The notes: generated by a model from the sequence alone, not told the origin. A stretch of DNA of 7,482 nucleotides from Bacillota bacterium (GCA_023411575.1 JAEYOP010000066.1:1-7482); one strand, 5' to 3'; counted from the first letter of the stretch, positions 1 to 5,619 are shown. Translations and numbers: made by a program.

Positions 1-180
1 GTTGGAGGTAATAAAGAATTTCACAATTTCCTTCAACTGGTCAACCTTGTCAGGTATCACCATTACGTCAGCCGGTCCTCCTATTTTAAATGAAGTGTGT
101 CGGCTCATATGCTCATTAATTAAAACCCTTTCTTCTCCAAGTAATGAAGTAAGCTTTTTAACCAATTCTTTATTTTCCAA
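1..180 (-). CDS. murB: UDP-N-acetylenolpyruvoylglucosamine reductase, N-terminal part (window edge)
   Basis: MurB is the FAD-dependent cytoplasmic enzyme that reduces UDP-GlcNAc-enolpyruvate with NADPH to UDP-MurNAc, an early step of peptidoglycan synthesis. The minus-strand frame reads (M)ENKELVKKLTSLLGEERVLI, then a region with RHTSFKIGGPADVMVIPDKV. The HTSFKIGGPAD stretch is the hallmark start of the MurB FAD-binding domain, at the usual distance (about 30 residues) from the N-terminus. Sixty codons are visible and the rest lies beyond position 1. I chose the TTG at 180-178 because it gives a family-typical N-terminus; there is no ATG at a suitable place. The ribosome binding site is weak (AAAGGTTGAG upstream), and a TTG at 207-205 in the same frame is a poorer alternative with no binding site. 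The gene lies 48 bases after the PHP-domain gene on the same strand, so co-transcription is likely. The identity is firm; the exact start is not. Confidence 0.9.
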   Translation of the reverse strand, partial: MENKELVKKLTSLLGEERVLINEHMSRHTSFKIGGPADVMVIPDKVDQLKEIVKFFITSN

Positions 181-228
181 ATTGCAGCACTCAACCTTTC
201 TGTACAATGATTGAACTGACGCTCTAAA

Positions 229-951
229 TCATCTCTTTATTCTTTTTGCCCTCTCAAGCAAGTAATCTTCCACTTTCTCTACAGAGGTGGTTATTACCAG
301 TTCCTCAGGCATTTCAACCTCAGCAAGCATTTTGTTTACGTTCTCGAAATTCCCTATATTGAAGCTTATATGTGAATCTGATCCGGTAACAATCCTTACA
401 CCATATTTTTTGCATAGGCTAAGAATCTCCAGACAGTTTTTTTCACTGCCCTTTCTAACATATACCGAATGATTGTTTATTTCAATAAGCTTGTTATTTT
501 CTTTTGCCGCCTTAACTACCTTTTCATTATCCAGCTGAAACAAAGGATTTCCCGGATGGGCCAGTACATCAATATACGGGTTCTCAAGGACCTTTATTGC
601 CGCCTTTGTGTGATTTTCCACAGTAGATGGAACTACACATATTTCATGAAAGCTGGCTAAAACCATTTCCAAATCCCGCAAATAGTTTAAAGGCAGATCT
701 ACTTCACCGTCATAGCTTATTATATTCAGTTCGACACCCTTTAAAATACGTACCCCGTACAGTTCCTTGGGTATGATGCCAAGATTTCCGAAATGGTACC
801 TGAAGGGTGCCCCGTTCATAGCCGGCCCATGATCCGACATGTTTATCATTCTAATTCCATTGGCATAGGCCTCTTTTGCATTTTCCTGTATGGTACTGTA
901 TGCATGACCGCTTGAAATTGTGTGTGTATGTGTATCAACCAGTAGTTCCAA
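229..951 (-). CDS. PHP-domain metal-dependent hydrolase (YcdX-like phosphatase)
   Basis: A 240-residue protein, close to the 245 of E. coli YcdX, of the PHP family, whose members bind a trinuclear metal site and hydrolyse phosphate esters. Numbered from the TTG start, the metal-binding pattern is complete: DTHTH (6-10), GHAYST (15-20, H16), SDHGP (39-43), GVELN (E74), SFH (H102), ENH (H114), AHPGNP (H132), NNH (H161) and a final GSDSH (D192, H194). The start is not an upstream ATG at 1026. That would add a 25-residue tail unlike any PHP protein, whereas the TTG at 951-949 has a near-perfect AAGGAGGAG site six bases upstream and puts the metal motif at residue 6, as in relatives. The gene follows hprK and precedes murB on the same strand. 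The physiological substrate is unknown, and a role in carbon or cell-wall control is only suggested by position. Family assignment is strong. Confidence 0.93.
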   Translation of the reverse strand: MELLVDTHTHTISSGHAYSTIQENAKEAYANGIRMINMSDHGPAMNGAPFRYHFGNLGIIPKELYGVRILKGVELNIISYDGEVDLPLNYLRDLEMVLASFHEICVVPSTVENHTKAAIKVLENPYIDVLAHPGNPLFQLDNEKVVKAAKENNKLIEINNHSVYVRKGSEKNCLEILSLCKKYGVRIVTGSDSHISFNIGNFENVNKMLAEVEMPEELVITTSVEKVEDYLLERAKRIKR

Positions 952-955
952 AATG

Positions 956-964
956 CTCCTCCTT
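956..964 (-). promoter_or_regulatory. Strong Shine-Dalgarno site that fixes a TTG start
   Basis: On the minus strand the sequence AAGGAGGAG lies just before TTG at 951. It is a near-complete anti-16S match at good spacing, and it decides the start of the PHP-domain gene against the in-frame ATG 75 bases upstream, which has no such site. Confidence 0.85.
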
Positions 965-980
965 GTTCCTACATGAAAAT

Positions 981-1043
981 TTTCTGAACCGGGTACGCTT
1001 CGACGAACCGGGACATATATATTCACGGTATTCGGGACATATA
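981..1043 (-). repeat. Two pairs of short direct repeats upstream of the PHP gene
   Basis: On the plus strand CGGGACATATA occurs at 1033-1043 and, as CGGGACATATA, at 1010-1020, about two helical turns apart. GAACCGGG occurs at 985-992 and 1005-1012, 20 bases apart. Both pairs lie in the hprK-PHP intergenic region, 30 to 90 bases before the TTG start. The helical-turn spacing is what one sees for tandem protein-binding sites, but I recognise no known operator, so a regulatory role is inference. Confidence 0.4.
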
Positions 1044-1060
1044 ATCTCGATATTAAGGAA

Positions 1061-1105
1061 ATAGCTTTGCACCAATAAAGTAATTACTTTTTAGGCGCAA
1101 GCTAT
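1061..1105. other. Hairpin between hprK and the PHP gene
   Basis: ATAGCTT at 1061-1067 pairs with AAGCTAT at 1099-1105. The stem continues as GC/GC and CC/GG with one bulge and one mismatch. The loop contains the perfect 14-base palindrome AAAGTAATTACTTT (1077-1090). It starts 20 bases after the hprK stop codon. In the direction of hprK transcription the stem is followed only by TTTCC, not a run of T, so it may be a weak terminator, an mRNA-stabilising 3' structure or a processing site rather than a classical intrinsic terminator. Confidence 0.5.
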
Positions 1106-1124
1106 TTATTAATTTACCAACCGT

Positions 1125-2084
1125 TTATTTTAATCCCTGAAATCCCGTTTCTTTATACTCTGTAGATTTGTTTATATTTCCAAGCACTCTTTCACTAAGA
1201 ACCTTTGCTGCATTATATCCCATCTTCTTCTGTCTGTTATTCATTGCCGCAACTTCAACTATGACAGCCAGATTTCGTCCTGGGCTTACCGGAATTGTAA
1301 GACAGGGTACGGTGATACCCAATACTTCGGTAAATTCCTCCTCAAGTCCAAGTCTATCGTATACCTTTTTATCGTTCCAGTGTTCAAATTTCATTACAAG
1401 ATTAATATTTTCTGTCATCTTAACCGAGCCGACACCGTACAAGTTCTTTACGTCAAGTATTCCAATACCTCTGATTTCAATAAAGTGTCGTATTATATCA
1501 GGAGCCGTTCCCACTAGAGTTTTATCAGATACTTTTCTTATTTCAACATTATCATCAGCGACCAGTCTATGGCCTCTTTTTACAAGTTCAAGTGCAATTT
1601 CGCTCTTTCCGACCCCACTCTCGCCAAGTATTAAGATTCCTTCGCCGTAGACCTCTACAAGAACACCGTGTGTACTCGTTCGCGGAGCCAGCTGTAAGTT
1701 GAGATATCTGATAACCCCACTCATAAATCTGGAGGTAACATCATCGGTTCTTAAAACAGGTATATTGTACTTTCTCCCAACATCAATCATTTCAGGGAAA
1801 ATTCCAAGGCCTCTGGCCACTACCATGCATGGGAAACCGCATTTAAAGAAATTATCAAGCCTTCTGTAACGGTCTTCCTCTCTTAGCTGCATCAGATAGG
1901 CTGTTTCTCCCTTACCTATAATCTGCATTCTGTCAGTTCCAAAATACTCCATGTAGCCTGCCAGCTGTAAACCGGGTCTGTTAACATCGGCCGAAGATAT
2001 CTCGATATTTTCATAATCCTTGCAACCGGTAAGTTCTTCAAGTTGAAACTCTTCCATAATCTCTTTTATTGTTACAGAAAACAT
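1125..2084 (-). CDS. hprK: HPr kinase/phosphorylase
   Basis: This 319-residue protein has the normal length for HprK, a cytoplasmic hexamer that phosphorylates Ser46 of the PTS protein HPr using ATP or PPi and removes the phosphate again by phosphorolysis. P-Ser-HPr is the co-repressor of CcpA, so the enzyme controls carbon catabolite repression. Visible parts are an N-terminal domain (about 1-130), the conserved H139, the Walker A loop GESGVGKS (154-161), the acidic pair D177-D178 in VADD, the family signature EIRGIGILDV (203-212) and the late VSPGRN loop (266-271) that carries a conserved Arg. The start ATG has GAGGTG five bases upstream. In many Firmicutes hprK sits near murB, and here only the PHP gene stands between them. 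Since the phosphorolysis reaction releases PPi, the pyrophosphatase gene upstream is an intriguing neighbour, but about 500 bases separate them and a functional link is speculation. Confidence 0.97.
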   Translation of the reverse strand: MFSVTIKEIMEEFQLEELTGCKDYENIEISSADVNRPGLQLAGYMEYFGTDRMQIIGKGETAYLMQLREEDRYRRLDNFFKCGFPCMVVARGLGIFPEMIDVGRKYNIPVLRTDDVTSRFMSGVIRYLNLQLAPRTSTHGVLVEVYGEGILILGESGVGKSEIALELVKRGHRLVADDNVEIRKVSDKTLVGTAPDIIRHFIEIRGIGILDVKNLYGVGSVKMTENINLVMKFEHWNDKKVYDRLGLEEEFTEVLGITVPCLTIPVSPGRNLAVIVEVAAMNNRQKKMGYNAAKVLSERVLGNINKSTEYKETGFQGLK

Positions 2085-2171
2085 CTATGCACCTCATTTT
2101 CCAGGGATGCTCAAACCAAATGTTTTTACCATATTGATTATTTCCCCAAATACGTATATTCAATCTCTAAT

Positions 2172-2185
2172 ATTATATAATACCA
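2172..2185 (-). promoter_or_regulatory. Likely hprK promoter (extended -10)
   Basis: Read on the minus strand, TGG-TATTAT at 2185-2177 fits an extended -10 (TGn before the hexamer) and overlaps a perfect TATAAT at 2177-2172. No good -35 box is seen at 17 bases upstream, which an extended -10 can tolerate. Transcription would begin near 2165, giving a leader of about 80 bases before hprK. The assignment rests on motif match only. Confidence 0.45.
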
Positions 2186-2222
2186 GCCATAAAAAGAAAA
2201 CACGGCATTTTTAATAATTTTA

Positions 2223-2381
2223 GTGGATTGGTATGTATAACAGTACTCCCGCACTAACTTTTGAAAATGTGTCGCACACGAAACAATTCAAGAAATAATC
2301 ATTTATTTCTTGAATTGTTTCTAACCATGCTTCCACATTTTCAAAAGCTGTGCTCACGTACGTATAGAGTATTACTTCCAC
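2223..2381. repeat. 159-bp nested imperfect palindrome (MITE-like)
   Basis: The core is a perfect 19-bp inverted repeat, 2280-2298 against 2303-2321, with a four-base TCAT loop. Around it lies a second perfect 14-bp pair: CTTTTGAAAATGTG at 2258-2271 and CACATTTTCAAAAG at 2334-2347. The pairing can be followed further out, with gaps, through GCAC/GTGC and GTAC/GTAC to GTGGA...(2223) and ...TTCCAC (2381). The whole segment therefore folds on itself almost end to end. It lies between the hprK promoter and the hairpin cluster. No run of T follows the stem on either strand, so it is not a standard terminator. Size and symmetry suit a miniature inverted-repeat element or an old inverted duplication; I see no clear target-site duplication. 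Confidence 0.7.
2318..2363 (-). repeat. Diverged direct repeat, copy A
   Basis: On the plus strand this segment contains TAACCATGCTTCC (2322-2334) and then CATTT...AAG.TGT.CTC. The same order of matches is found about 210 bases away at 2531-2575, with TAACCAGGCTTCC. By eye about two thirds of roughly 50 bases agree, many differences are transitions, and copy A has one extra base. On the minus strand copy A would read V-R-E-H-S-F and then, after a one-base shift, EAWLE. This copy also forms one arm of the large palindrome. Confidence 0.5.
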
Positions 2382-2399
2382 ACGAAATTGATTAATAAG

Positions 2400-2515
2400 T
2401 TCGCTCCTTCACGGTTTATGCCGTCGCAGCGACTCGACCATCCATGGTCTCGCAGTGCTGCAATCAAAGTGACATCCTATCACTTTGCCGGCCAAAATAT
2501 TTGAATCTCACCTAC
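2400..2515 (-). ncRNA. Candidate structured RNA: cluster of GC-rich hairpins
   Basis: Three well-formed stems are packed together in a stretch visibly richer in G and C than its surroundings. They are ACGG/CCGT (2411-2424, six-base loop); GCAGC+ACT/AGT+GCTGC enclosing GACCAT/ATGGTC (2426-2461); and CAAAGTGA/TCACTTTG (2465-2487, seven-base loop), followed by GCCGGCC. No open reading frame of useful length with a ribosome binding site covers it. It sits 80 to 190 bases downstream of the pyrophosphatase gene, so if transcribed with it the RNA is on the minus strand; the hairpins alone do not fix the strand. I do not recognise it as a known riboswitch, 6S RNA or tmRNA. It could also be part of a decayed mobile element together with the repeats on either side. 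Confidence 0.4.
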
Positions 2516-2519
2516 AGTT

Positions 2520-2573
2520 TCATGCAAGTACTTTTAACCAGGCTTCCCATTTGTTGAAGTTGTACTCGCGCAT
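2520..2573 (-). CDS. Possible 17-residue peptide, MREYNFNKWEAWLKVLA
   Basis: A very short frame, ATG to TGA, begins 19 bases after the pyrophosphatase stop codon. AAAAGGAA, which overlaps that stop, lies about 13 bases upstream, longer than ideal for a ribosome binding site. The peptide is rich in Trp and charged residues. The reason to list it is that a diverged version of the same DNA (see copy A at 2318-2363) occurs about 210 bases further on, where the residues EAWL are kept but the frame is shifted. It may be a real small peptide, the start of a decayed gene, or just part of a repeat; low confidence. Confidence 0.2.
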   Translation of the reverse strand: MREYNFNKWEAWLKVLA

Positions 2574-2575
2574 GT
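2527..2575 (-). repeat. Diverged direct repeat, copy B
   Basis: This is the partner of the segment at 2318-2363. The best block is TAACCAGGCTTCC (2535-2547), 12 of 13 identical to copy A, followed by CATTT, AAG, TGT and CTC matches in the same order and spacing up to the ATG at 2573. The two copies bracket the hairpin cluster. Direct repeats flanking a structured core can mark a duplicated or mobile unit. Confidence 0.5.
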
Positions 2576-2592
2576 TAAAAAAATAATTCCTT

Positions 2593-5040
2593 TTAATCAG
2601 ACTTCCTACCAGTTATACGCATTTTATAGAAGGAGCGCCATACAAACACAAAGCCGCACAGCAGGAAAGCTATTCCTACGAAGGGTGCTATGTCCTTGAA
2701 GGCGTCGGATATGGCTATTTCCATTGCCAGTAATCCGAACAGTGTAGTAAATTTTATTATGGGGTTAAGGGCAACCGACGAAGTATCCTTAAAGGGGTCT
2801 CCGACAGTATCCCCAACTACTGTTGCATCATGGAGTTCGGTGCCCTTTTGTTTCAGGTCAACCTCAACTACCTTTTTTGCATTATCCCAGCATCCTCCGG
2901 CGTTAGCCATAAATATTGCCTGATAAAGCCCGAATACTGCGATTGATATCAGGTATGCAACAAACAATGCTACAGATTCAGTGCCATTTCTTGGTGCCGA
3001 AAGGAAGGCAAAGGCAAGGGCAAAGGAGAAAATAGCTATAAATATATTTAGCATACCCTTCTGAGCATATTGTGTACAAATCTTCACTACTTCCTTGGAC
3101 TTGTCAATTGCCGCCCTTGAGCTGGCGCTTTCCTCCAGACGTATATTCTTTTTAATATACTCAACCGCCCTGTAGGCACCGGTTGAAACTGCCTGGGTTG
3201 AGGCCCCGGTAAACCAGTAAATTACGGCTCCTCCGCACAAGAAACCCAATATTGTATAGGGGTTTAAAATATTCAATATCTCCTCGGGCTTTACTCCCAA
3301 AACATTTTGTATAACCAGTATGAGTGAGAATATCATGGTGGTTGCGCCAACCACAGCCGTACCTATCAGCACCGGTTTGGCAGTGGCCTTGAAAGTATTT
3401 CCGGCACCGTCATTGGCTTCAAGATAATACTTGGCATTTTCAAAATCCGGTTTGAAGCCGAAATCACGTTCGATCTCCGTTTCCACATCAGGTATGGTCT
3501 CGATAAGAGACAGTTCGTATATGGACTGTGCATTATCCGTTACAGGTCCATAGCTGTCCACAGCAATGGTTACAGGGCCCATACCCAGGAACCCGAAAGC
3601 AACAAGACCAAACGCAAATATTGAAGGATAGGACATGACATCACCAAGATCAAATCTGCTGGCAGAATAAGCAATAAACATTAGTACTACAAAAACCATA
3701 CCCTTCCAGAAGGCACTGAAGTTGCCTGCAACCAGACCTGATAGAATATTAAGGGAAGGGCCTCCCTCTTTTGAAGAGGTTACTGTTTCCTGAACATGAA
3801 TGGATTTGGGACTGGTAAATATCTTTGTAAACTCGGGGATAAGGGCCGCACCAAGTGTTCCGCAGCTGATTATGGTTGAAAGTACCACCCATAAATTTGC
3901 TGACTTATTACCGACATCTGTATCAGGTCCGATCATGATAAAGCTTATAGCAAAAGTAACAGCTATGGAAAGGATAGAGGTTATCCAAACGAGGCTTGTC
4001 AGGGGTTTTTCAAAATCCATGTCGGTCATACCTTCATATCTGACTTTACTGAAAAGCTTGTTGATATAAAAGGAAGCTATGGATGTAACAATCATCAGAA
4101 CGCGCATGGTAAATATCCAGATAAGCATACTGCTTTGAAGCTCACCGGTTACGGCGAGAACAATAAAGGTTATAAGCGCTACCCCTGTTACTCCATAGGT
4201 TTCAAAGCCATCAGCCGTCGGCCCTACGCTATCACCCGCATTGTCTCCGGTACAATCGGCAATGACTCCCGGATTACGCGGATCATCCTCTTTTATTTTG
4301 AATACAATTTTCATTAAATCCGAGCCAATATCTGCAATCTTAGTAAATATACCGCCTGCTATACGGAGGGCACTGGCACCAAGAGATTCACCTATAGCAA
4401 AGCCTATAAAGCTTGCCCCTGCCAGCTCATTTGGAACAAATCTCAGTATTATAAGCATCATAATCAGTTCAACACAAATAAGTATTACACCAATGCTCAT
4501 ACCGGAATCCAAAGGTATGCTCAACAGCTTCAGCGGCTTCTTTTCCAGAGCTGAAAATGCCATTCTGCTGTTTGCCAAGGTATTCATTCGTATGCCATAC
4601 CAGGCAACACTGTAAGAACCCAGAATCCCCACAATGGTCCAGGATAAAATAAGTATTACTCCTCCGACCCCCTTGTTCTGAAGGAAACCGAAATAAAAAG
4701 CAATACATATGCCTATGAAGACTAGCAGCAGTGCAAGAAATTTACCCTGCTGCACCAAGTAGGTCTTACAGGTTTCATATATTGTATTTGCCACCTCAAG
4801 CATGCTCTTGTGTGCTTTAATTTTTTTTACCTTTAGAAATTGAAATAGTCCGAATAGCATTCCCAGAATACAAACCAGCATTCCTATGTACAACAGATTG
4901 TTCTGCCCCTCAGAAAGCTCAGGTGTAACCAGGTCTGCCTCACTGGCAAACGCTGTAAGAGGAGTTAAAGTGACTAGAAGTATACTTGTCAATAGTGCTT
5001 TCAACGTTTTCTTCAGCAACCTAAAAAGTTGTGAATACAT
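2593..5040 (-). CDS. hppA: Membrane-bound ion-pumping pyrophosphatase, divergent K+-independent type
   Basis: An 815-residue polytopic membrane protein that hydrolyses PPi and couples it to export of H+ (or Na+). Family motifs are clear: RIAGGIFTKIADIGSDL (226-242); EDDPRNPGVIAD then GDNAGD (251-270); DSYGPVTDNA (495-504); DGAGNTFKAT (544-553); NAGGCWDNAKK (713-723); HDATVVGDTVGDPFKDTS (737-754). These hold the Asp/Asn/Lys residues that bind Mg-PPi. Lys551 stands where K+-dependent members have Ala, so K+ independence is predicted. Several normally invariant positions differ (ADCTGD for ADNVGD, DNAQS for DNAGG, TSSVA for TSGPS), and the protein is longer than the usual 650-750 residues. It best fits the divergent, Na+-regulated H+-pumping group described from Chlorobium limicola and Cellulomonas fimi; H+ as the ion is inferred. 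The start at 5040 has AAAAGGAGG seven bases upstream; an in-frame ATG at 5181 has no binding site. The N-terminus (1-32, ending AFA) looks like a signal peptide. Confidence 0.95.
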   Translation of the reverse strand: MYSQLFRLLKKTLKALLTSILLVTLTPLTAFASEADLVTPELSEGQNNLLYIGMLVCILGMLFGLFQFLKVKKIKAHKSMLEVANTIYETCKTYLVQQGKFLALLLVFIGICIAFYFGFLQNKGVGGVILILSWTIVGILGSYSVAWYGIRMNTLANSRMAFSALEKKPLKLLSIPLDSGMSIGVILICVELIMMLIILRFVPNELAGASFIGFAIGESLGASALRIAGGIFTKIADIGSDLMKIVFKIKEDDPRNPGVIADCTGDNAGDSVGPTADGFETYGVTGVALITFIVLAVTGELQSSMLIWIFTMRVLMIVTSIASFYINKLFSKVRYEGMTDMDFEKPLTSLVWITSILSIAVTFAISFIMIGPDTDVGNKSANLWVVLSTIISCGTLGAALIPEFTKIFTSPKSIHVQETVTSSKEGGPSLNILSGLVAGNFSAFWKGMVFVVLMFIAYSASRFDLGDVMSYPSIFAFGLVAFGFLGMGPVTIAVDSYGPVTDNAQSIYELSLIETIPDVETEIERDFGFKPDFENAKYYLEANDGAGNTFKATAKPVLIGTAVVGATTMIFSLILVIQNVLGVKPEEILNILNPYTILGFLCGGAVIYWFTGASTQAVSTGAYRAVEYIKKNIRLEESASSRAAIDKSKEVVKICTQYAQKGMLNIFIAIFSFALAFAFLSAPRNGTESVALFVAYLISIAVFGLYQAIFMANAGGCWDNAKKVVEVDLKQKGTELHDATVVGDTVGDPFKDTSSVALNPIIKFTTLFGLLAMEIAISDAFKDIAPFVGIAFLLCGFVFVWRSFYKMRITGRKSD

Positions 5041-5060
5041 GCACAGGCCTCCTTTTACCA

Positions 5061-5135
5061 TTTCAAGGATTTCTAGTATCCAAGAATTCAAGTATCTAAG
5101 GATATTACTATCCTGGGATTCCTGAATCCTTGAAA
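5061..5135 (-). promoter_or_regulatory. Leader hairpin upstream of the pyrophosphatase gene
   Basis: TTTCAAGGATT (5061-5071) and AATCCTTGAAA (5125-5135) form a perfect 11-bp inverted repeat. Inside it AGGATA/TATCCT (5099-5114) makes a smaller hairpin with a four-base loop, and the motif GATACT recurs twice. On the minus strand the structure ends about 11 bases before the AGGAGG site of hppA, so it would sit in the mRNA leader and could hide or present that site, or bind a regulator as DNA. It matches no riboswitch I know. Confidence 0.5.
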
Positions 5136-5148
5136 AAAAGAATCGTAC

Positions 5149-5178
5149 AGTATATTCTATTAAGCAATGTATCCACAA
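5149..5178 (-). promoter_or_regulatory. Likely hppA promoter
   Basis: On the minus strand TTGTGG (5178-5173) and TATACT (5154-5149) are separated by 18 bases, matching a SigA-type -35/-10 pair with a good -10. Transcription would start near 5142, just before the leader hairpin, leaving a leader of about 100 bases. It rests on motif match alone. Confidence 0.5.
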
Positions 5179-5207
5179 CATTCTGATTTCAAGAAAATTT
5201 TTAGACT

Positions 5208-5309
5208 TTATCTTTTAATTTGATGAATAAGCTCGTACAAGCTGTTTTGGTGTAGAATGTTATACAAGCTGGTAGCAAAGCTTATCCAATTTGCCGTTTC
5301 TTTTGCCAT
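5208..5309 (-). CDS. Possible 33-residue small protein, unknown
   Basis: A short frame, ATG to TAA, begins MAKETANWISFATSLYNILH and ends LIHQIKR. A TGA two codons upstream fixes the ATG as the earliest start. There is no clear ribosome binding site, only GAAGA. The second half alternates hydrophobic and polar residues and could form an amphipathic helix. It lies between the decayed stalk-domain sequence and the hppA promoter. I recognise no family, and it may be a chance frame. Confidence 0.18.
   Translation of the reverse strand: MAKETANWISFATSLYNILHQNSLYELIHQIKR
5227..5285. repeat. Inverted repeat with internal direct repeat
   Basis: ATAAGCT (5227-5233) and AGCTTAT (5279-5285) are perfect inverted repeats 45 bases apart. 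Between them TACAAGCTG occurs twice, at 5236-5244 and 5263-5271, 27 bases apart. No T run follows, so it is not a clear terminator for the gene upstream. It could be a binding region before the hppA promoter, which starts about 50 bases further on. Confidence 0.35.
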
Positions 5310-5337
5310 TCTTCAATAGTTTTATGTCTGATGGTGA

Positions 5338-5619
5338 CTATGAGCCTACCCCTGTATAGGCCACACCGGGCTGAATGACCGCCTGCCCTGCTGCACCATC
5401 CCAGTACACATTGAATTGTGATGCCGTGCCATTCAACATGGTAGCAATCTCGCGGAGCGGTAAGTAATTGCTCCCGTTTATACTATAAACAGATGTTACT
5501 GATAAGGGCTTGCCGTTCATGACAAAATTTGTCTTACTTGGCACAGCGTTGACGGATGCAGGGGTCGGAGTAGGAATGGGCTTCTGCGTGGTAGTTTCAG
5601 GCTTCGGCTTGACAACTCC
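5338..5619 (-). pseudogene. Detached C-terminal part: Pro/Thr linker plus copper amine oxidase N-like (stalk) domain
   Basis: After the TAA at 5620-5622 the same frame stays open for 93 codons to TAG at 5338. It reads GVVKPKPETTTQKPIPTPTP, a typical Pro/Thr/Lys-rich linker, then about 65 residues with NFVMNGKPL, SINGSNYLPLREIATMLNGT, QFNVYWD and a final VAYTGVG. This is the pattern of the copper amine oxidase N-terminal-like (stalk) domain common on clostridial cell-surface proteins, essentially full length. A GTG within it at 5544 has no ribosome binding site, and a linker beginning straight after a stop codon makes no sense as a separate gene. So this is read as the former C-terminus of the upstream lectin-like protein, split off by one nonsense codon. 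A sequencing error, or readthrough, would restore a protein of about 451 residues. Confidence 0.8.

Noticed and set aside
2..214. Plus-strand open frame of 70 codons
   Set aside because: It lies opposite the MurB N-terminus, which carries the HTSFKIGGPAD signature on the minus strand; the plus-strand peptide resembles nothing.
952..1026. Upstream ATG extension of the PHP gene
   Set aside because: It would add 25 residues before the metal motif, has no ribosome binding site, and crosses the direct repeats; the TTG at 951 has a strong site.
1168..1650. 160-codon plus-strand frame inside hprK
   Set aside because: It is the antisense of the HprK catalytic domain, with low-complexity Ser/Pro/Thr-rich composition and no binding site.
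2223..2381. Intrinsic terminator of the pyrophosphatase gene
   Set aside because: The stem is far longer than usual, lies over 200 bases after the stop codon, and has no T run on either side.
2223..2573. A selenoprotein or broken gene read through the TGA codons in the hppA-hprK gap
   Set aside because: In the frame of the 17-residue peptide the stops on the minus strand up to 2410 are all TGA, which caught the eye, but no SECIS-like hairpin follows a TGA at the right distance and the translation resembles no protein. Chance is the simpler view.
2085..2592. CRISPR array or known riboswitch
   Set aside because: There are no regularly spaced identical repeats, and none of the conserved cores I know (c-di-GMP, cobalamin, SAM, T-box) is visible.
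5041..5181. N-terminal extension of the pyrophosphatase to the ATG at 5181
   Set aside because: The 47 extra residues are encoded by the leader hairpin and have no ribosome binding site, while the ATG at 5040 has AAAAGGAGG at ideal spacing.
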